Shown here: positions 8,530-15,233 of the stretch, piece by piece
How positions within the stretch are numbered: the stretch's first letter is position 1
How the letters are laid out: each line of letters opens with the position of its first letter
NCBI GenBank assembly: GCA_903879765.1
Contig: CAIRMS010000003.1
Span: forward strand, 1-15,338
Direction of reading: 5' to 3'
Origin: an uncultured Flavobacteriales bacterium
GTDB lineage: Bacteria; Bacteroidota; Bacteroidia; Flavobacteriales_D; Crocinitomicaceae
DNA length: 15,338 bases
Made by a program: the position numbers and the translations under genes
The notes under the pieces: generated by a model
Told to the model about the DNA's origin: nothing
What the model saw: only the letters and a program-made list of their open reading frames with translations
Database searches by the model: none

Positions 8530-8613
8530 TGACATTTTGAGAATATCCCGTGACAAAGGAAATGACGCTTATTTGTCGTTCAAATGTCATAGTTAAATTA
8601 AAACTCAAAATGT
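8530..8613. repeat. Cluster of inverted ACATTTTGA-type motifs upstream of the XRE gene
   Basis: Three related motifs sit in 84 bases between the T9SS stop and the regulator. ACATTTTGAG (8532-8541) is matched by its perfect 10-base inverse CTCAAAATGT (8604-8613). A third, near-identical inverse, TCAAATGTCA, is at 8580-8589, so TGACATTT (8530-8537) pairs perfectly with AAATGTCA (8582-8589). Nested inside is GACAAA (8552-8557) with TTTGTC (8572-8577). The last copy ends 20 bases before the chosen ATG. These may be operator half-sites or alternative hairpins at the end of the upstream transcript. No T-run follows, which argues against a standard terminator. Confidence 0.55.
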
Positions 8614-8632
8614 AAATTTGACGAAAAAAAGT

Positions 8633-9196
8633 ATGAGTTCAATCGCTGATTTAATTATTCATTCCAGAAAAAGTAAAAATTTGACACAAGAACAATTAGC
8701 TGAATTGTCGAAAGTAAATTTGAGAACAATTCAGCGAATTGAAAACAATGAAAATAAACCACGAGGATATACATTAAAACTAATATGTGATATTTTAGAA
8801 ATTGAGATTCCCAATTCTGAATCGCAAATCTTTCCATCCAAACCAAATCAAATAGAATTAATAATCAATTATTTTTTTCTTGTGATTATTAATTTGACTT
8901 TGATGGGGATTATTGGTTGGACGACCTTAGATTCAGATGCTAACATAAATTCTAAATTTGCAGGTTTTCTACTAAGCTTCTTCATTCCTATTTTTATCGT
9001 TTTTCTCACAAAGAACATGAGTAAAACGGAAAGACTCTTAAAATTTGGTACGGGATTTTTACTTTACATCATTTTAACAATTATAATTGTAGGTTTTCCA
9101 GGAGCTTTTATAAGCGGTTTGCTCCCATGTTTGTCAATGTGCTTAATTACCTTGTTTTACGGAGATAAAATCATAAAGCATAAAACCGTCGCATAA
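8633..9196 (+). CDS. Membrane-anchored XRE-family HTH regulator
   Basis: A 187-residue protein. An N-terminal Cro/C1-type helix-turn-helix (about 4-60) shows LTQEQLAELSKVNLRTIQRIE, a classic XRE recognition segment. About 15 polar residues follow, then four hydrophobic segments (about 76-96, 109-126, 137-155, 157-176) and a short basic tail. It should therefore sit in the inner membrane with its DNA-binding domain in the cytoplasm. I chose the ATG at 8633; an in-frame TTG at 8618 would add five residues and cannot be excluded. The gene is visibly more AT-rich than its neighbours (many AAA, ATT and TTT codons), compatible with transfer. The motif cluster just upstream may be its operator. It ends at a strong terminator and is monocistronic. 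Its signal and targets are unknown. Confidence 0.85.
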   Translation: MSSIADLIIHSRKSKNLTQEQLAELSKVNLRTIQRIENNENKPRGYTLKLICDILEIEIPNSESQIFPSKPNQIELIINYFFLVIINLTLMGIIGWTTLDSDANINSKFAGFLLSFFIPIFIVFLTKNMSKTERLLKFGTGFLLYIILTIIIVGFPGAFISGLLPCLSMCLITLFYGDKIIKHKTVA

Positions 9197-9245
9197 TAAC
9201 TGACAAAACCAATCGCTAGTTTTAAGAAATACACAACATTTTCAT

Positions 9246-9278
9246 AAAAAACGCTCATTTTCATGGGCGTTTTTTTTT
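9246..9278 (+). terminator. Rho-independent terminator after the XRE gene
   Basis: The stem pairs ACGCTCAT (9251-9258) with ATGGGCGT (9263-9270), with one G-T wobble and loop TTTC. It is extended by A5 (9246-9250) against the T-run at 9271-9278. It lies 49 bases after the XRE stop and directly abuts the start region of the next gene. Confidence 0.9.
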
Positions 9279-9279
9279 G

Positions 9280-9287
9280 TACCTTGC
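9280..9287 (+). promoter_or_regulatory. Possible -7 element of the CDF transporter gene
   Basis: TACCTTGC resembles the frequent Bacteroidota -7 form TAnnTTTG with one T missing. It starts two bases after the terminator T-run and ends four bases before the GTG start. No convincing -33 element is visible, because the expected place lies inside the terminator hairpin. Confidence 0.3.
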
Positions 9288-9291
9288 ATCC

Positions 9292-10173
9292 GTGAACGAA
9301 ATCAAGAAAACAGCAAAAAAAACAGCCTTATTGAGCATCATTACCAACTCAGTGCTGGCCGGCGTAAAAGGTACTGCGGGATTTTTTGGACATTCGGATG
9401 CATTGATTGCTGATGCCATTGAATCCACTGCGGACATCTTTGCCAGTTTCCTCGTTTTATTTGGATTAAATTACTCTACGAAACCTGCCGATGACGACCA
9501 TCCATACGGACATGGAAAAGCGGAAGCACTTGTGACCTTTGCGGTTGTTGGATTCCTACTGATCTCTGCGACAATCATTGCCGTTGAAAGCATTCGAAAC
9601 TTAAGTGAAGTTCAAGAAAAACCTGCCTTTTTCACCTTGTATGTTTTGGGTGGAATCATCTTAATCAAAGAACTTTCTTATCAATATGTGAATCGCAAAG
9701 CAAAAGAAACAAATTCATCTTCGCTGAAAGCAGATGCCTGGCATCACCGAAGCGATGCGATTTCATCCGGAATTGCATTTATTGGAATTTCACTCACATT
9801 CATCTTCGGAAAAGGATTCGAAAAAGCAGACGATTGGGCTGCATTAATTGCTTCTGTATTCATTGTTTATAATGCTTTTTTAATCTTTCGTCCAGCCCTT
9901 GGTGAAATCATGGATGAGCACATTCACCATGACCTGATTGATGAAATTCGTATGCATTCGCTTGAAGTTTCAGGCGTGGTCGATACGGAGAAATGTTGGG
10001 TGCGTAAAACGGGAATGGTTTACATTGTTGATTTGCATGTGGAAGTAGCCGGAGACATCAGTGTGTTTGACGGACATGAAATCTCACATCGATTGAAAGA
10101 TCATTTAATGGAATGCATTCCAACGATTGCCGATGTCTTAATTCACATTGAACCAGCGAGACAGTTAAATTAG
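9292..10173 (+). CDS. Cation diffusion facilitator family transporter
   Basis: CDF proteins export divalent metals (Zn, Fe, Mn, Co) from the cytoplasm in exchange for protons. The 293-residue protein has the six-helix CDF domain and a C-terminal cytoplasmic domain (about 205-293). Family marks are HPYGHGKAE (70-78) and DAWHHRSD (148-155). By alignment with E. coli YiiP, transport site A would be E44, D48, H151 and D155; the first Asp of YiiP is replaced by Glu. The start is taken as GTG 9292. The only longer in-frame option, TTG at 9277, lies in the T-run of the preceding terminator, and no ATG is available near the start of the domain. The gene meets the SUI1 gene tail-to-tail with 1 base between stops. 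The metal cannot be assigned from sequence. Confidence 0.9.
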   Translation: MNEIKKTAKKTALLSIITNSVLAGVKGTAGFFGHSDALIADAIESTADIFASFLVLFGLNYSTKPADDDHPYGHGKAEALVTFAVVGFLLISATIIAVESIRNLSEVQEKPAFFTLYVLGGIILIKELSYQYVNRKAKETNSSSLKADAWHHRSDAISSGIAFIGISLTFIFGKGFEKADDWAALIASVFIVYNAFLIFRPALGEIMDEHIHHDLIDEIRMHSLEVSGVVDTEKCWVRKTGMVYIVDLHVEVAGDISVFDGHEISHRLKDHLMECIPTIADVLIHIEPARQLN

Positions 10174-10174
10174 A

Positions 10175-10519
10175 TTAGCCTTTTTTCTTTGTTTGGGTGT
10201 ATCCTTCTTTTACGAGTAAATCGTAAATCTTGTCCTTGAAATTACCTTGAATCAAAATATCATTGTCCTTAACGGCACCTCCTACTCCACATTTACTCTT
10301 CAATAACTTACCGAGATCTTTCAAATCGTCTTCCGTACCAGTAAATCCTTCAATTAAGGTGACTTCTTTTCCAGCGCGTTGTTTGCGATCGATGGAAACA
10401 TATAAACGCTGTTGGTTATTTGCTAGTGTGTCTTGTTCTTCGTCCTCGTCATGTTGGAACTGAAAATCAGGATTTGTTGAATAAACAACATTAACACGGC
10501 TCTTTTCTTTCTTTGACAT
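10175..10519 (-). CDS. yciH: SUI1/eIF1-like translation factor (YciH family)
   Basis: A 114-residue protein whose C-terminal 75 residues (about 38-112) form an SUI1 domain, the fold of eukaryotic/archaeal (e)IF1 and E. coli YciH. Visible marks are AGKEVTLIEGF (49-59), KCGVGGAVK (76-84), ILIQG (88-92) and a DKIYDLL helix before a GY segment. These proteins bind the small ribosomal subunit and are linked to start-site fidelity; the bacterial role is less settled. The N-terminus carries a basic patch, VVYSTNPDF, and an acidic stretch DEDEEQD, as in Bacteroidota homologues. The start ATG at 10519 lies only four bases after a consensus -7 promoter box. It is divergent from radC. Confidence 0.92.
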   Translation of the reverse strand: MSKKEKSRVNVVYSTNPDFQFQHDEDEEQDTLANNQQRLYVSIDRKQRAGKEVTLIEGFTGTEDDLKDLGKLLKSKCGVGGAVKDNDILIQGNFKDKIYDLLVKEGYTQTKKKG

Positions 10520-10523
10520 AAAA

Positions 10524-10556
10524 CAAATTTACAAACATCTTGTAAAATCAATCCAA
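10524..10556 (-). promoter_or_regulatory. Bacteroidota-type promoter of the SUI1/yciH gene
   Basis: On the minus strand the -7 box TAAATTTG (10531-10524) matches TAnnTTTG at all fixed bases. TTG trinucleotides stand 17 (10551-10549) and 22 (10556-10554) bases upstream as candidate -33 elements. Only four bases, TTTT, separate the box from the ATG, so the transcript should start at or next to the start codon. Confidence 0.65.
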
Positions 10557-10611
10557 TGCTAACAATAATTTCTGTGAATTAAAGTTAAGGAAGAAGCTAA
10601 ACGTTAAATCA

Positions 10612-11319
10612 ATGAAAAACTCCAATTATCAACCACAAAAGCCATCCATCAAAATGTGGGCAGAGGACGATCGTCCAAGAGAAAAACTCATGCTCAAAGG
10701 CAAAGCAAGTTTATCTGATGCCGAATTACTCGCAATACTTATTGGAACTGGGTATCGCAACAAAAGCGCATTAGATTTAGCGAAAGATGTCTTGGATTAC
10801 GGACTAAACGATTGGGATAAAATTAGCAAAATGACCGCCCTTGAACTGATGAAAATTAAAGGTTTAGGTCCAGCGAAAGCCATAAACATTATTTCAGCGA
10901 TGGAAATTGGCAATAGAAAAGCATCGTCGATTATACCAGCAAAAACAAAAGTGAGCAATTCAAAAATGATCTACGACCACCTTCGAAAACACTTTACTGG
11001 CCTCCCTCATGAAGAATTTTATGTGGTTTATTTAAATTTTGCCAATGAAATCCTTGATACAAAGCAGCTTTCTAAAGGAGGAATGACAAGTACAGTTGTT
11101 GACGGAAAAATACTCTTTCATCATGCTTTAACCTGCCAAGCAACAGGATTCATCATTAGCCATAATCACCCAAGCGGAAATCGCGGTCCAAGTGATTCCG
11201 ATAAAAACCTCACCTATAAACTGCGTGACTTCGCCAAACTTATCGATATGCAGTTGATTGATCACCTTATTTTCACAGATAATGGTTATTTTAGCTTCGC
11301 CGACGAAGGCCTTGTATAA
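10612..11319 (+). CDS. radC: RadC family JAMM/MPN+ protein
   Basis: A 235-residue protein of the usual RadC (UPF0758) length. The N-terminal part (about 10-100) has PREKLMLKGKASLSDAELLA and a helix-hairpin-helix, KIKGLGPAKA (81-90), a DNA-contact motif. The C-terminal JAMM metalloprotease-like domain has the complete motif HNHPSG...SDSD, with H184, H186, S194 and D197 and a candidate acidic residue in HEEF (133-136). Zinc binding is therefore expected. The old DNA-repair role of RadC is doubtful and its true substrate is unknown. It is the first gene of a five-gene operon, with wecB starting 2 bases after its stop. A weak TAATTTCT box lies upstream, and no clear ribosome binding site was seen. 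Confidence 0.93.
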   Translation: MKNSNYQPQKPSIKMWAEDDRPREKLMLKGKASLSDAELLAILIGTGYRNKSALDLAKDVLDYGLNDWDKISKMTALELMKIKGLGPAKAINIISAMEIGNRKASSIIPAKTKVSNSKMIYDHLRKHFTGLPHEEFYVVYLNFANEILDTKQLSKGGMTSTVVDGKILFHHALTCQATGFIISHNHPSGNRGPSDSDKNLTYKLRDFAKLIDMQLIDHLIFTDNGYFSFADEGLV

Positions 11320-11321
11320 CT

Positions 11322-12479
11322 ATGTCGCTTAAAAAAATCATAACCATTATTGGGGCTCGCCCTCAAATCATCAAAGCTGCTGCACTAAGTCGCGCAATAA
11401 GAGAAGCATACGCTGATCAATTGACAGAACTTATCGTTCACACAGGACAGCACTATGATGAGAATATGTCCGATGTTTTTTTTACCGAACTAGAAATTCC
11501 GAAACCTGCATTTAACCTAAATGTTGGAAGCGGATCGCATGCAGTTATGACGGCGAAAATGATGGAGGGACTCGAATCTATTTTCCTTTCAGAGAAACCG
11601 GATGCCGTTTTAGTTTACGGAGATACGAATTCAACGTTGGCAGCGGCAATGGCTGCAGCGAAAATTCACATTCCAGTCATTCATGTTGAAGCTGGTTTAA
11701 GAAGTTTTAATAAAGCGATGCCGGAAGAATTGAATCGCATTGCCTGTGACCATATGAGCTCCCTGCTTTTTTCACCAACGAAAGCAGGTCTTGAAAATCT
11801 AAAAAACGAAGGATTCGATTTGACCCCCTCGAAAAAAGCGCAGATTAATCATCCAAACATCTACCATTGTGGAGATATTATGTTTGATAACAGTCTTTAT
11901 TTTTCTGACTTATCTGAAGAGAAATCCAGTGTTCTTGAGGAACATGGATTGCAAAAGAATCAGTTTATTCTCTGTACGATTCACCGCGATTCGAATACAG
12001 ATGATATCAGAAACATCAATGCCATTTTTCGAGCGCTATTGGAAATCCAAAGCGAAACCAATTTAGACATTCTACTACCTATTCATCCACGGACGAAACA
12101 GAAAATGGAAGAACTATTGGATAGAACCCTACTTGAAAAAATCACGCATTCCAAGGGAATTAAAATCATTCCGCCAACTGGATTTTTGGACATTATTTCA
12201 TTAGAAAAGAACGCCAAATTAATTATTACAGATAGTGGTGGTGTTCAAAAAGAAGCTTATTTCTTCAAGAAACCGTGTGTTATTTTGAGGGAACAAACAG
12301 AATGGATCGAAATCGTGGAAAATGGCAATGCACGATTAACTGGTGCGAACGAAAAACTTATCGTTCAACACACAATGGAACTACTGGCAAAATCAGACTT
12401 TAGTTATCCTGAACTATTTGGAAATGGACAAGCCGCAAAATTTATTTGCGCAAAAATATTGGAGGATTTATTATGCTAA
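11322..12479 (+). CDS. wecB: Non-hydrolysing UDP-N-acetylglucosamine 2-epimerase family
   Basis: This family inverts C2 of UDP-GlcNAc (or a diacetamido-uronic acid derivative) to give the ManNAc-type sugar used in surface polysaccharides. The 385 residues cover the normal two-domain GT-B-like fold. Visible are GARPQIIK (11-18), YGDTNST (99-105, catalytic Asp 101), HVEAGLRS (121-128, Glu 123), MPEELNR (133-139, Glu 136), IHRDSN (220-225, His 221), PIHPRTK and the UDP-binding DSGG (304-307). The HYDENMS segment (44-50) and overall style also fit the WbpI/WlbD subfamily, which acts on UDP-GlcNAc3NAcA, so the exact substrate is open. It is cytoplasmic. Its last 7 bases overlap the next gene, suggesting translational coupling. 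Confidence 0.9.
   Translation: MSLKKIITIIGARPQIIKAAALSRAIREAYADQLTELIVHTGQHYDENMSDVFFTELEIPKPAFNLNVGSGSHAVMTAKMMEGLESIFLSEKPDAVLVYGDTNSTLAAAMAAAKIHIPVIHVEAGLRSFNKAMPEELNRIACDHMSSLLFSPTKAGLENLKNEGFDLTPSKKAQINHPNIYHCGDIMFDNSLYFSDLSEEKSSVLEEHGLQKNQFILCTIHRDSNTDDIRNINAIFRALLEIQSETNLDILLPIHPRTKQKMEELLDRTLLEKITHSKGIKIIPPTGFLDIISLEKNAKLIITDSGGVQKEAYFFKKPCVILREQTEWIEIVENGNARLTGANEKLIVQHTMELLAKSDFSYPELFGNGQAAKFICAKILEDLLC
12461..12466 (+). promoter_or_regulatory. Strong Shine-Dalgarno inside the end of wecB
   Basis: GGAGGA lies six bases upstream of the ATG at 12473. Such sites are uncommon in this phylum. It settles the start of the deacetylase-like gene and rejects the longer frame opening at 12446. 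Confidence 0.75.
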
Positions 12480-13768
12480 CAATTTACGTAGATGAAATTT
12501 CGAGCCGACTGAAATACACCCTTGACTTTGTGTTTGAGCAAAGAGGTGTGCCGTTTCAATTGTGCAATGATTATATGCATTTCAAGCAAATTGATGGCGT
12601 CAAACTTAATTATTCGGAACGTCAATTTGAACAAGTCACGCAACTCGTTCCTAGTAAACTATTATTTGAGGAAACCATTGAGCAATATGAAATAAGCACT
12701 GATCTTTTCTTTAAAGAAGATTGCTTTTGTTTTAATGGAATTACGGACCCACTTGCGAGCATCTTTTTCACACTCTCTCGCATGGAAGAGTACTTAACGG
12801 ATCAAAAGGATAGTTTAGGTCGTTTTCCCGGTAAATACAGTTTGTTATATCAAAACAATTGGCACGAAAAAGCGATGTGCGACCGATGGAGCATCGATTT
12901 CTTGTCATTTTTAAAAAATTCGTGTGGCTTAAAATGGCATCCAAAATTAGAATTGGTGGAATCTATTCCAACCTTCGATATAGACAATGCCTTTGCCTAT
13001 TTGCATAAAAACGCCCTACGCACACAACTTGCCACCGCGAAAGATTATCTGTACAATCGAAAGGATCGTATTTTGGATAGGAAAAAGGTACTTGCAGGAG
13101 AAATGAAGGATCCTTATGATACGTTTGAATTCATCCAAACATTAGGAATGTCCGGTGCAAATGTTCTAGTTTTCTGGCTGCTCGGAGATTATGGAACCTA
13201 CGATAAGAACATTTCTCATTTAGAACCAAACCAGCGTTCGTTGATGCAAAAGATGACTGAATACGCTGAAATTGGCATTCATTCAAGTTTTGGATCGAAT
13301 GAATCCGAGTACCAATTAGGCATCGAAATTGAACGGCTAAACTTGATAACGAATCAAGAAGTCACAAAAAACCGTCAACATTTTTTGGTGCTGAATTTAC
13401 CTTACACCTATCAAGCATTGAATCGAAACAATATCACTGACGATTATTCCATGGGGTATGCAGATATTGCAGGATTTAGAGCGGGGACTGCACGTGTATT
13501 CAATTGGTTTGATTTAAACACAAACGACACCACCTCATTGCGCATTCATCCGTTCACATACATGGACGGGACTTTACACGAATACTTAAAATTAAGTCCA
13601 AACGAAGCGATGGAGAAAATCACACAGTTATACCAAGAAATCTGTCAGTATGGTGGACAATTCTCCTACATCTGGCACAACGAAACCATTGGAGATTATG
13701 CCCATTGGAAAGGTTGGAAAGAGGTATTAAGTTATACGATTAATCTCAATCAATCAGATTTTATTTAA
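12473..13768 (+). CDS. Polysaccharide deacetylase-like (NodB-fold) protein with DUF7033-type N-terminus
   Basis: A 431-residue protein without a signal peptide. The N-terminal ~160 residues match the DUF7033-type region that precedes NodB-like domains in Bacteroidota, including RMEEYL and GRFPGKYS. The C-terminal part has NodB-like marks: PTFDIDNAF (166-174) for the first Asp motif, EIGIHSSFGS (266-275) for the metal His motif, and FRAGTARVF (335-343) for the Arg motif. The second His of the classical HxxxH pair is not obvious, so catalytic competence is uncertain. The likely role is deacetylation or hydrolysis of an N-acetylated glycan intermediate, supported by the epimerase gene it overlaps by 7 bases. 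The start is set by GGAGGA at 12461. The next gene begins 9 bases after its stop. Confidence 0.8.
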   Translation: MLTIYVDEISSRLKYTLDFVFEQRGVPFQLCNDYMHFKQIDGVKLNYSERQFEQVTQLVPSKLLFEETIEQYEISTDLFFKEDCFCFNGITDPLASIFFTLSRMEEYLTDQKDSLGRFPGKYSLLYQNNWHEKAMCDRWSIDFLSFLKNSCGLKWHPKLELVESIPTFDIDNAFAYLHKNALRTQLATAKDYLYNRKDRILDRKKVLAGEMKDPYDTFEFIQTLGMSGANVLVFWLLGDYGTYDKNISHLEPNQRSLMQKMTEYAEIGIHSSFGSNESEYQLGIEIERLNLITNQEVTKNRQHFLVLNLPYTYQALNRNNITDDYSMGYADIAGFRAGTARVFNWFDLNTNDTTSLRIHPFTYMDGTLHEYLKLSPNEAMEKITQLYQEICQYGGQFSYIWHNETIGDYAHWKGWKEVLSYTINLNQSDFI

Positions 13769-13777
13769 TTTCTTAAG

Positions 13778-14023
13778 ATGAAACGATTCTTACTGATTCC
13801 TATTTTAATGTTGACATTCAGTTCTTGTAAACGTGAATGTTTTAAAAATCAAGAGGCCGCATGTTTGGAACAAGCGCCTGATGGAACTACGTGTATGGCG
13901 TATTGGGAGAGCTGGGTTTATAATCCAGAAACAGATAATTGCGAGTTTATAGGCTACAGCGGATGTAGTCCAATTGGATTTGAAACAGAGGCTGCATGTG
14001 AAGATTGCGAGTGCCACAACTAA
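13778..14023 (+). CDS. Small lipoprotein with a Kunitz/BPTI-like domain
   Basis: An 81-residue lipoprotein: signal peptide 1-16 with lipobox TFSSC (C17). The mature part has eight more cysteines and follows the Kunitz inhibitor pattern. C39-x15-C55-x7-C63 matches the BPTI spacing C14-x15-C30-x7-C38 exactly. YN (48-49), Y60, G62 and F68 fall on BPTI Y23-N24, Y35, G37 and F45, and F68-x5-C74 matches F45-x5-C51. It departs from the family by one extra residue between C29 and C39, two fewer between C63 and C74, and a shifted last cysteine (C77 or C79). By this alignment the P1 residue would be Met40. A protease-inhibitor or binding role at the envelope is inference only. It is the fourth gene of the radC operon; the DUF6970 gene starts 11 bases after its stop. 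Confidence 0.65.
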   Translation: MKRFLLIPILMLTFSSCKRECFKNQEAACLEQAPDGTTCMAYWESWVYNPETDNCEFIGYSGCSPIGFETEAACEDCECHN

Positions 14024-14034
14024 CATAAAACGCT

Positions 14035-14379
14035 ATGAAACGAATCCTCTTTATTCCCCTTTTTCTTTTCTACTTCTTGACTGCCTGTGAAAAACCTGAT
14101 TTAGCGATTGATGTCCCAAGCTGCATCGAAAATAAAATTCAGAACATTCAAAATTCACCGGTTGAAAATCCACCTAAAGAAGTTTGGTTGTGGGAGTACA
14201 ACGGCGTAAGCTACTATTACTTTACGGCTGCATGCTGCGATCAATTTAGTGAACTGTACGATGCTGACTGTAACTTAGTTTGTGCGCCAGATGGAGGATT
14301 CACTGGAATGGGTGATGGGAATTGTGTGCCAGGAATCTTAAATGCGACCAAAACCTTGATCTGGAAAGATCCTCGTTGA
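14035..14379 (+). CDS. Small lipoprotein of the DUF6970 type
   Basis: A 114-residue lipoprotein: signal peptide 1-17 with lipobox LTAC (C18). Six further cysteines (30, 67, 68, 79, 83, 97) allow up to three disulfides. The core PPKEVWLWEYNG...CCDQFSELYD..CN.VCAPDGG.TG.GDG and end LIWKDPR match my memory of DUF6970, a Bacteroidota family of unknown function. It is the last gene of the operon. Its TGA at 14377-14379 is one base from the stop of the converging DUF6089 gene, and no terminator fits between them. The lipoprotein call is firm; the family name is recalled, not searched. Confidence 0.8.
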   Translation: MKRILFIPLFLFYFLTACEKPDLAIDVPSCIENKIQNIQNSPVENPPKEVWLWEYNGVSYYYFTAACCDQFSELYDADCNLVCAPDGGFTGMGDGNCVPGILNATKTLIWKDPR

Positions 14380-14380
14380 T

Positions 14381-15202
14381 TTAGTAAAAGCAGATTTTTT
14401 CTCTTCCCAGTCGAAGAGCGATTGTCATTCCGGAATAAACGTACCAATCTTTTGTTGCTGGATTGCCTCTTACACCGTATTTAGATCCATCAAAACTTCG
14501 ATTCGAAAGGTCCGCTGCCATCTCAGATACTTCCTTATCAATCACTTTTGAATTTGCGTAGGTCGCTGAACCGACATCATCCAAATAATCGGTGAAGGTT
14601 TTACGGATGGCCAAATCGAAATTGACGGTTAATTTATTTCCGATGGCAAACTTCACTCCCATTCCAAGTGGAACACATAATTGGTAAAGACCGTAGGGTT
14701 TTCTATTTGCGATGGAAGTTCCTTGTCCTTCTGTGGACATCGGCTGTAACGCCACTAAGGAATCCTTGTACATTGCTTTCGGATTCATGTAAAATCCACC
14801 AAGTTGAGCTAAGAGGTAAACTGTTCCAGCATTTTTATTTCCTTTTCCAAAGGAAAAAGGTATGTAATGAAATTCAAGTCCACCAGCTACTTCGTGAATA
14901 ACAGAGCGAAATTCTAAGTTTCTATTGACAAACAGAGGATTGGAACTTTCTTTATCGTAGGCCTCCACTTTTCCATAGAGGTAATTAAAACGCAGCGTGA
15001 ATCTTGGTTGCAAATTGTAGCGGTACATGATTCCACCAGACCAATTGCTTTGATAAAAAGGTTTGAATTGATTGAGGTCTCCGATGTAATACATCTGTCC
15101 TACATTCAAACCAAATTCTGACTTAGAAAAAAAAGTCTTGCGCTGGGCTGTTAAGCTTCCAACGCAAGACAATATAAGGAACATAAAAATCAGTTTTCGC
15201 AT
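14381..15202 (-). CDS. DUF6089-type outer membrane beta-barrel protein
   Basis: A 273-residue protein with a signal peptide (about 1-19, SLTA|Q) and alternating beta strands typical of an OmpA-like/porin-like barrel. Visible are FGLNVGQMYYIGDLN near the N-terminus, GGIMYRYNLQPRFTLRFNYLYG, a central GGLEFHYIPFSFG and the late KLTVNFDLAIRKTFTDYLDD. These match the DUF6089 family of Bacteroidota, which is uncharacterised. A cysteine at 13 lies in the hydrophobic core (ILSC), but the SPase I site at TAQ is the better reading. The gene starts 31 bases after the typA stop on the same strand, with no T-run between, so read-through from typA is plausible. A weak TAAGTTTA box just upstream could give it its own promoter. 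Confidence 0.85.
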   Translation of the reverse strand: MRKLIFMFLILSCVGSLTAQRKTFFSKSEFGLNVGQMYYIGDLNQFKPFYQSNWSGGIMYRYNLQPRFTLRFNYLYGKVEAYDKESSNPLFVNRNLEFRSVIHEVAGGLEFHYIPFSFGKGNKNAGTVYLLAQLGGFYMNPKAMYKDSLVALQPMSTEGQGTSIANRKPYGLYQLCVPLGMGVKFAIGNKLTVNFDLAIRKTFTDYLDDVGSATYANSKVIDKEVSEMAADLSNRSFDGSKYGVRGNPATKDWYVYSGMTIALRLGREKICFY

Positions 15203-15233
15203 CGTAGTTGATAACGTATAAACTTACGATTTA

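Noticed and set aside
8530..8613. Reading the inverted motifs as transposon ends or a terminator
   Set aside because: No transposase, target duplication or second copy after the XRE gene was seen, and no T-run follows the hairpins.
9277..9291. TTG start for the CDF transporter
   Set aside because: The codon lies in the T-run of the preceding terminator; GTG 9292 gives a family-like N-terminus.
12446..12472. Upstream start for the deacetylase-like gene
   Set aside because: It lies fully inside wecB, while the ATG at 12473 has a well-spaced GGAGGA.
13805..14026. Minus-strand open frame opposite the Kunitz-like gene
   Set aside because: The plus-strand frame has a lipobox, operon spacing and a recognisable cysteine pattern; the reverse frame has none.
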